From: Bacteroidota bacterium | Lineage (GTDB): Bacteria; Bacteroidota; Bacteroidia; NS11-12g; UBA955 | Length of the DNA: 6,745 nucleotides | Reading direction: 5' to 3' | Assembly: GCA_009918425.1 (NCBI GenBank) | Contig: RGEC01000124.1 | Span: 1-6,745, forward strand | Shown: positions 1-4,520 of the stretch, in pieces | Numbering within the stretch: position 1 is the stretch's first letter | How the letters are laid out: each line of letters begins with the position of its first letter | The notes under the pieces: generated by a model | What the model was told of the DNA's origin: nothing | Database searches by the model: none | Seen by the model: the letters and a program-made list of their open reading frames with translations, nothing else | Position numbers and translations under genes: made by a program

Positions 1-341
1 ATAATAATGATGTTTTGCTGTAACGATAGGGAATTGGCTATTCCTTGGTTGAAAGATTCGCCATCCGGACTGGTGTAGATGATTTCGTCGTATTGCCTTT
101 CTGACTGCAGTTTTTCAATAATGGCAGACAGCGGCTCAGGCATCAGAACCATGCCGGCACCACCGCCAAACGGATAATCGTCAATCTGTCTGTATTTGCC
201 CAAACCATAATCATGTAAGTTGTGAATATGAATTTCAGCCAGCTGTTTGTCGGTGGCTCTTTTGGGGATACTTTGCCTCAGCGGACTTTCCAGTAGGGCA
301 GGTACGGCCGATATAATGTCTATTCGCAGCAAAGGATTCAA
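1..341 (-). CDS. trmD: tRNA (guanine-N1)-methyltransferase TrmD, N-terminal part
   Basis: TrmD methylates N1 of G37 in tRNAs, using S-adenosylmethionine, and so prevents +1 frameshifting; it is a cytoplasmic SPOUT-family dimer. I translated this by hand because there is no ATG near the 5' end. The product contains RIDIISAVPALLESPL (residues 6-21), the hallmark DDYPFGGGAGMVLMPEP (54-70), and the start of the knotted SAM-binding region at DEIIYTSPDGE (85-95). The window ends at about residue 113 of a usual ~225-250, so the catalytic knot core is off the edge. Start choice: a TTG at 341-339 overlaps the rimM stop as TTGA and has GGAGG (359-355) 13 bases upstream. A TTG at 332 and a CTG at 329 are alternatives; the CTG would give the family-typical MRIDII start. 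It is the last visible gene of rpsP-rimM-trmD. Identity is very sure, the exact start is not. Confidence 0.93.
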   Translation of the reverse strand, partial: MNPLLRIDIISAVPALLESPLRQSIPKRATDKQLAEIHIHNLHDYGLGKYRQIDDYPFGGGAGMVLMPEPLSAIIEKLQSERQYDEIIYTSPDGESFNQGIANSLSLQQNIII

Positions 342-673
342 ATTTCGGTAAGTCCCTCCGGAAGTTGCATGCCAATCAATTTATTTTCTTCATCAATTTC
401 AGTTATCCAGTCTTCCACCAATGGAATTAAATAGGTTTTTTCATGGTTAGATACCTCCAGCATGGGGCCTTGCGGATAGATTTCAATGCGGGTGATGCTG
501 CCCTTAAAATCTGATTGGTTGTCAAAAACAACAAATCCTTTCAGGTTTTCAAAATCCGGGATTATGCGTTTTTTTACTTTGTTTTTCTCAATTAAAATCG
601 CAGTACCAATGATGGATTTGGCATCTTCTTCCGTGTCGATGTCTGCCAGTTTAACTATGGAGCCGCCGGCGGT
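338..673 (-). pseudogene. rimM: Ribosome maturation factor RimM, N-terminally truncated remnant
   Basis: RimM helps assemble the head of the 30S subunit and binds S19; intact proteins are about 165-185 residues, with an N-terminal beta-barrel followed by a PRC-barrel. Here only about 111 codons are RimM-like. They begin around GGSIVKLADIDTEEDA, which is the end of the N-terminal barrel, and continue through the PRC-barrel (GFVVFDNQSDFKGSITRIE; TYLIPLVEDWITEIDEE) to the typical ending LPEGLTEI. The first ~60 residues are missing. Upstream, the same frame stays open to an ATG at 769, but that stretch (Lys/Leu-rich) is just the rpsP acidic-tail DNA read out of frame, not RimM. No convincing start lies near the remnant. 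The expected order rpsP-rimM-trmD is kept and trmD overlaps the rimM stop. Either a true deletion inactivated the gene, or sequence is missing from the assembly. Confidence 0.85.
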
Positions 674-1298
674 ACAGTTTTCCTTCAGTGGCAGGTTCTT
701 CAGCAGCGGGTTCTTCCGAAGCGGTTTCCTCAGCAACAGTTTCCTCTGATGAAGTTTCTTCTGCAGCAACGTTTTCGGTCACTTCAGCGGTTGCCTCGGT
801 TTCGTTACTTTCGGTTTCTTCAACAGCTTCTTCGCTTACGCTGTTTTGCTTGGCAAGAACGCGTGCAGCGATGGCTTCGCGCTTCTGGGCTTCAGCTTTC
901 ATTGCATCAGACTTGCGGCTGTTGCTGGCTTTTTCCAAATTACTGCGCTTTTCGGCAATTTTTGCTTCCTTGGAAGTCATCCATTCCGCAAATTTTGCGT
1001 CAGCCTGTTCCTGAGTGATTGCGCCTTTGCGCACACCCACCTGCAGGTGATGTTTGTAGAGAACGCCTTTGTAACTCAGAATGGCACGGGCCGTATCTGA
1101 GGGTTGAGCGCCATTGGCCATCCATTGAACGGCCTTGTCTAAGTTAATGTCGATGGTTGCAGGATTGGTGATAGGGTTGTAAGTACCGATTTTGTCGATA
1201 AAACGGCCATCCCTAGGAGCACGCGAATCCGCCACCACAATGTGGAAGAAAGCACGTTTCTTCCGGCCATGTCTTTGCAATCTGATTTTAGTTGCCAT
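651..1298 (-). CDS. rpsP: 30S ribosomal protein S16 with long acidic C-terminal extension
   Basis: S16 is an early-binding 16S rRNA protein of the 30S subunit. Residues 1-90 are the S16 fold, starting MATKIRLQRHGRKKRAFFHI with VVADSRAPRDGRFIDKIGTYNP following. Bacterial S16 is often only 80-90 residues, but Bacteroidota forms carry an extension. Here residues 91-150 are a charged, probably helical Lys/Ala/Glu stretch and 155-206 a Glu-rich tail with five pentapeptide repeats. The last nine residues, KLYRRRLHS, are basic and out of character; they appear to come from reading into the wrong frame of the truncated rimM, so the natural C-terminus is probably lost. The start ATG is preceded by an A-rich leader (AAAAAAAGAAGAAA) with no Shine-Dalgarno site, as is usual in this phylum. 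It is the first gene of the operon with rimM and trmD and probably uses the promoter near 1344-1376. Confidence 0.96.
   Translation of the reverse strand: MATKIRLQRHGRKKRAFFHIVVADSRAPRDGRFIDKIGTYNPITNPATIDINLDKAVQWMANGAQPSDTARAILSYKGVLYKHHLQVGVRKGAITQEQADAKFAEWMTSKEAKIAEKRSNLEKASNSRKSDAMKAEAQKREAIAARVLAKQNSVSEEAVEETESNETEATAEVTENVAAEETSSEETVAEETASEEPAAEEPATEGKLYRRRLHS
690..764 (-). repeat. 15-bp tandem repeat in rpsP encoding [A/S]EE[T/P]x pentapeptides
   Basis: Five consecutive in-frame 15-base units encode AEETS, SEETV, AEETA, SEEPA and AEEPA (S16 residues 179-203). A sixth unit starts as TEG and then breaks off where the rimM remnant begins. The units are diverged in DNA but share GAAGAA/GAGGAA cores. 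Such a low-complexity acidic tail is a plausible place for slippage, deletion or misassembly. Confidence 0.75.
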
Positions 1299-1320
1299 TT
1301 TCTTCTTTTTTTAAATTATG

Positions 1321-1341
1321 CCCGGGTCTCCTAAATCCGGG
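1321..1341 (-). promoter_or_regulatory. Small GC-rich hairpin in the rpsP leader
   Basis: On the minus strand a perfect 5-base stem, CCCGG/CCGGG, encloses an 11-base loop ATTTAGGAGAC. It lies 23 bases upstream of the rpsP start and, if the promoter call is right, at the very 5' end of the transcript. The flanking leader is otherwise AT-rich, so the GC-rich stem stands out. It could protect the 5' end or take part in control of the S16 operon; no function is shown. AGGAG in the loop is too far from the ATG (29 bases) to act as its ribosome-binding site. Confidence 0.4.
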
Positions 1342-1343
1342 GG

Positions 1344-1376
1344 TGCAAAATAAATGCAAATTTTCCTCAAAAACAA
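1344..1376 (-). promoter_or_regulatory. Candidate Bacteroidota-type promoter for rpsP-rimM-trmD
   Basis: Reading the minus strand, TTG at 1376-1374 is followed after 20 bases by TTATTTTGCA (1353-1344). This resembles the Bacteroidota sigma-70 consensus of TTTG near -33 and TAnnTTTG near -7, although the TA is one base closer than consensus. Transcription would start around 1339-1341, giving a leader of roughly 40 bases. A TTTGCA-type element just upstream of housekeeping genes is common in this phylum. Confidence 0.45.
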
Positions 1377-1400
1377 GTGGTTTTCATTATTTTCAAGCTC

Positions 1401-1434
1401 TTTGGTGGTATCCATAAAAAATGTTGTATTATTG
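1401..1434 (+). promoter_or_regulatory. Candidate Bacteroidota-type promoter for the lipoprotein/DUF5723 pair
   Basis: TTTG at 1401-1404 and TATTATTG at 1427-1434 are 22 bases apart and match the -33 TTTG / -7 TAnnTTTG pattern with one mismatch in the -7 box. The ATG at 1481 lies about 46 bases further on, after an AT-rich leader without a Shine-Dalgarno site. The whole divergent gap (1299-1480, 182 bases) holds only these two promoter candidates and the hairpin. Confidence 0.35.
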
Positions 1435-1480
1435 AATATAACTTCAATCCTTTCTTATTATAAATAAAACTCAGTTCTCC

Positions 1481-3091
1481 ATGAATAAAATTACAAAAAC
1501 CTTTAGTCTTGTTCTTTGTGTAATGCTGCTATTTGCTGCATGCATGAAGGATCCTCTGGGAAAAATTAAAGATATAAACGGTGTTAGATGGCGCGGTGAT
1601 TATGCGGCACCCTTGGTGAATGTAGATCTGAATCTGGAAGATGCAGTTGCACTGGTGAATCCGGATTGGGTGAGTTCATTTCCGGATAAAACCCTTCTGA
1701 TTCACTATGATAAAAAGCATTATTCAAAAAAAGGAGAGGAGCTTTATGTTGTAGGAGACCGAAGTTTTAACGGTAATATAATTCCCACGGCAGCCGAGCT
1801 GAGCACATTAAACAGCTCCGGTGCAGTCACAGTGTCCAGGAATATGGTTTTTGATATGGGTCCGGGTGTAGGATTGCAGTTTGATTCCATGTGGCTGAAA
1901 GCAGGTACATTTATTTCCGCAATTGCTGTGTCTACAAATCACCGGGGTAATGTAACCGTTGAATTTTCCGATCTTATAGAGGGTGGTCTCCCGGTTTCGA
2001 TACTGCGAGACTGGAGCAGCGGCGGTTCAATAAACCAAAATCTGATTCACGCAGTGTCAGGCATAGAACCTTTGGATTTAACGAAAGGCAATCAGGGCTT
2101 TAATCAGATACGGGTGAAAGTTACATGGGAATTAATCAAAACCGGTGCTGTGGTAAACAATGAACAATTGAAACTCAATCTGATTACCAACGGGCTTAAA
2201 TTTAGGAAACTGTATGGAAATCTTGGACAGACAGGACTTTTCAATGTTCAAGATTCTATGGATCTGACATTGTTTTCCAACAATATTCTCAAGGGAAACA
2301 TTGTGTTTGAGGATGCAAGAATTAAAGTGCATTTCAAAAACAGTATCGGTTTGAAATCTCAGTATCAGATACAGCAACTGTCTTTGATTGCCAAAAACGG
2401 AACACCTGTGGCTGTTACATCCTACAATGCTGTGGGCAACATTGCCGCCGCACCGGACAATACTTCCGAAACGGAAATAACAGATTCGGTTTACATAACC
2501 AAAGCTTCTGGCAGCAATGTGGCTTCCGTAATGAAAACCGAACCCTATTATCTTGCTTACAATATAGGGGCGGCTGTTTCTCCGGGTCGAGGCTATATTT
2601 GGGATAGCAGTGATATTGCCCTTACCGTTACCACCGAATTGCCCATGTTGGTAAGCACCAAGGATCTGGTACTGGAAGACACTTCAGATCTTGATCTGGG
2701 TATAGGTAAGGAAGGAGATTATGTGGAAATGATAAAGTTCAAAATGAATGCTGAAAACGGAATTCCTCTGGGTGCCGGTGTGCAGTGCTACTTTATGGAT
2801 GCAACCAACAAAGTGCTGGATTCTCTTTTTCAACCTTTTAGGTACGCTATAAAGCAAGCGGATATTGATGCAGGGGGTAATGTGCTTTCGGCTTCTAAAG
2901 ACCAGTGGGAGTTGGTTGTTGAGAAACCCCGCATATCCAATATTCTCAAAGCAAAGCGGCTGCGAACACGGGCATGGATACCTACTTCCTCATACAATGG
3001 AAATCCGGTTCCTGTGCGCATTACCACAGACCAAAAACTGAAATTTAAGTTGGGCGCAGAAATAATCCTATCAGCCGATGCGAAATTTTAA
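1481..3091 (+). CDS. Uncharacterised Bacteroidota lipoprotein
   Basis: The 536-residue product starts with a lipoprotein signal: basic MNKITK, a hydrophobic core (F8-A20) and the lipobox LFAAC, with Cys21 as the lipidated residue. After Cys come MKDP, with no strong surface-export motif, so the side of the outer membrane it faces is unclear. The mature part looks mostly beta-stranded. WRGDYAAPLVNVDLNLEDAV (37-56) and a central stretch KLYGNLGQTGLF...DLTLFSNN...IVFEDARIKVHFKNSIGL (243-291) resemble, from memory, a family of large hypothetical lipoproteins in this phylum. No enzyme motif was seen. It overlaps the following DUF5723 gene by 14 bases, so the two are probably co-translated and may act together at the outer membrane. 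Start: the only sensible ATG before the signal peptide. Function unknown. Confidence 0.88.
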   Translation: MNKITKTFSLVLCVMLLFAACMKDPLGKIKDINGVRWRGDYAAPLVNVDLNLEDAVALVNPDWVSSFPDKTLLIHYDKKHYSKKGEELYVVGDRSFNGNIIPTAAELSTLNSSGAVTVSRNMVFDMGPGVGLQFDSMWLKAGTFISAIAVSTNHRGNVTVEFSDLIEGGLPVSILRDWSSGGSINQNLIHAVSGIEPLDLTKGNQGFNQIRVKVTWELIKTGAVVNNEQLKLNLITNGLKFRKLYGNLGQTGLFNVQDSMDLTLFSNNILKGNIVFEDARIKVHFKNSIGLKSQYQIQQLSLIAKNGTPVAVTSYNAVGNIAAAPDNTSETEITDSVYITKASGSNVASVMKTEPYYLAYNIGAAVSPGRGYIWDSSDIALTVTTELPMLVSTKDLVLEDTSDLDLGIGKEGDYVEMIKFKMNAENGIPLGAGVQCYFMDATNKVLDSLFQPFRYAIKQADIDAGGNVLSASKDQWELVVEKPRISNILKAKRLRTRAWIPTSSYNGNPVPVRITTDQKLKFKLGAEIILSADAKF

Positions 3092-4520
3092 ACGCCCTCT
3101 TTTTCTTGTAGTGTTGGTTTCTGCTGCCTCGTGGCTCACAGCCCAGCAAAACTTCAGTCTATATCATATGGAGAGTCTGCCACAGCGTTCTACCCTAAAT
3201 CCGGCATTGATGCCTGACTGCAAGTGGTATGTTGGGTTTCCGGGTTTTAATAGCCTGGGTGTGCAGGCCACCAATAGCGGCTTCAATTTGAATGAAATTA
3301 GCAAAGCGATTGATATAAGCGGTTCCGATACCTTACTGAATCTTAATAGATTGCTGAATGTTTTTTCCAAGCAGAATTACCTGAGTTTGAAGGCTGATCA
3401 AACACGGGTTAATTTTGGATTCAGAGCAAAAAAGCACTTTTTCACTGCTGCAATAACCGATAAAGCCGGAATTAAAGTTGGCTATCCAAAAGATTTGTTC
3501 CGCTTTATCATTGATGGTAATGGAGGTTCTAATCTGGGCGAAACATTTGATTTTCGCTTTAGTGCGGATGCTTATCATTACAGAGAGTATGGATTTGGTT
3601 ATGCCTACAGCATTAAGAATAAACTAACGCTGGGCACAAAAGTAAAATACCTACAGGGGATAAGCCGTGCTGAATTAAGGGATGCTTACATAAAGTTTCG
3701 CACTCGGCCGGAAGATTATGCTTTTGAGATTAGCGGTAATTATCAGTTGAATGTGGCCAGTTCGCTGGGCCAAATCATTACTGCTGATGGCAGTAGTCCT
3801 GTGCTAAATGCTACAGGGTTTTACAAAGGAATCAAAAATACCGGATGGAGTATTGATCTGGGCGCTGAATATGCTTTTACCAATAAACTGAAACTCTCTG
3901 CTTCACTCCTGGATCTGGGTTACATAAATTGGAAACAAAACACTACAAGCATTGTGGCTGCCAATCCCAATGCAACTTTTGTGTATGATGGTTTTCATAT
4001 TTCCTCATCAGATACGGCAGTGGATCCGGCAGCTTATTTTAAAAGACTCGGTGATTCCTTAACAGGAATGTTTAGCAGCGATACAGTCCACAGGTCTTTT
4101 CGCAGTACTCTCAGCACAGAGCTTATGTTTGGCGCATCCTATGCGTTTCGAAAGAACCTTAAGCTGAATGCACTCTTTTATGGAGATGTTTACAATAAAA
4201 GATTGATGGGTGGACTTACACTGGGCTTGTTCTGGCGACCTGCCAAAATATTCAGCCTGAGTTTAAATAATACCTTCTATGGCAGGGCGTTGCTCAATCC
4301 GGGTTTTTGCATGGCATTTAATTTGGGTGCATGGCAAACCTATATTTCATCCGAAAATTTCTTAGCCCCTTTAATGCCGGGCAGTGTGCGTGGAACTTCG
4401 TTCCGTGCAGGCTGGAACTTTACATTCGGCAGATCCAAAAGCCGCGGTATAGGTACGGGTGATCCCGGAAACAATAAAGGAGGCGGAAAAGCCGCTCCGA
4501 TAGACCCTACATCTATTTAA
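3078..4520 (+). CDS. DUF5723-type outer-membrane beta-barrel protein
   Basis: The product has 480 residues. Residues 1-22 are a Sec signal peptide (RNFKR, hydrophobic core, cleavage after LTA before QQ). The mature start LYHMESLPQRSTLNPALMPDC (28-48) followed by YVGFPGFNSLGVQATNSGF matches the conserved opening of DUF5723 proteins, which are predicted outer-membrane barrels of Bacteroidota with no known function. The body has repeated amphipathic strands such as LTLGTKVKYLQG (183-194) and WSIDLGAEYAF, each followed by a short turn. The last clear strand, TSFRAGWNFTFGR, is followed by an unusual ~28-residue Gly/Lys/Pro-rich tail instead of ending on an aromatic residue. The ATG lies inside the end of the lipoprotein gene (14-base overlap), suggesting translational coupling. 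The 3' end overlaps the convergent helicase gene by 8 bases. Family call fairly sure; role unknown. Confidence 0.85.
   Translation: MRNFKRPLFLVVLVSAASWLTAQQNFSLYHMESLPQRSTLNPALMPDCKWYVGFPGFNSLGVQATNSGFNLNEISKAIDISGSDTLLNLNRLLNVFSKQNYLSLKADQTRVNFGFRAKKHFFTAAITDKAGIKVGYPKDLFRFIIDGNGGSNLGETFDFRFSADAYHYREYGFGYAYSIKNKLTLGTKVKYLQGISRAELRDAYIKFRTRPEDYAFEISGNYQLNVASSLGQIITADGSSPVLNATGFYKGIKNTGWSIDLGAEYAFTNKLKLSASLLDLGYINWKQNTTSIVAANPNATFVYDGFHISSSDTAVDPAAYFKRLGDSLTGMFSSDTVHRSFRSTLSTELMFGASYAFRKNLKLNALFYGDVYNKRLMGGLTLGLFWRPAKIFSLSLNNTFYGRALLNPGFCMAFNLGAWQTYISSENFLAPLMPGSVRGTSFRAGWNFTFGRSKSRGIGTGDPGNNKGGGKAAPIDPTSI
4479..4498 (-). terminator. Possible terminator for the helicase gene, inside the DUF5723 3' end
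   Basis: On the minus strand, GGAGCGG, then the loop CTTTT, then CCGC-C-TCC can form a 7-pair GC-rich stem with one bulged base, followed by TTTATTGTTT. It begins 14 bases after the helicase stop codon. The U-tract is imperfect, and the same DNA encodes the Gly/Lys-rich tail of the convergent protein, so the hairpin may be incidental. Confidence 0.35.

Noticed and set aside
674..769. Lys/Leu-rich N-terminal extension of RimM from the ATG at 769
   Set aside because: It is the rpsP acidic repeat DNA read in another frame; its Leu/Lys repeats simply mirror the GAAGAA-type units and show no RimM N-terminal similarity.
486..1100. Several Ser/Ala- or Phe/Arg-rich plus-strand open frames opposite rimM and rpsP
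   Set aside because: Low-complexity composition is the complement of the acidic S16 tail; there is no plausible start signal or domain.
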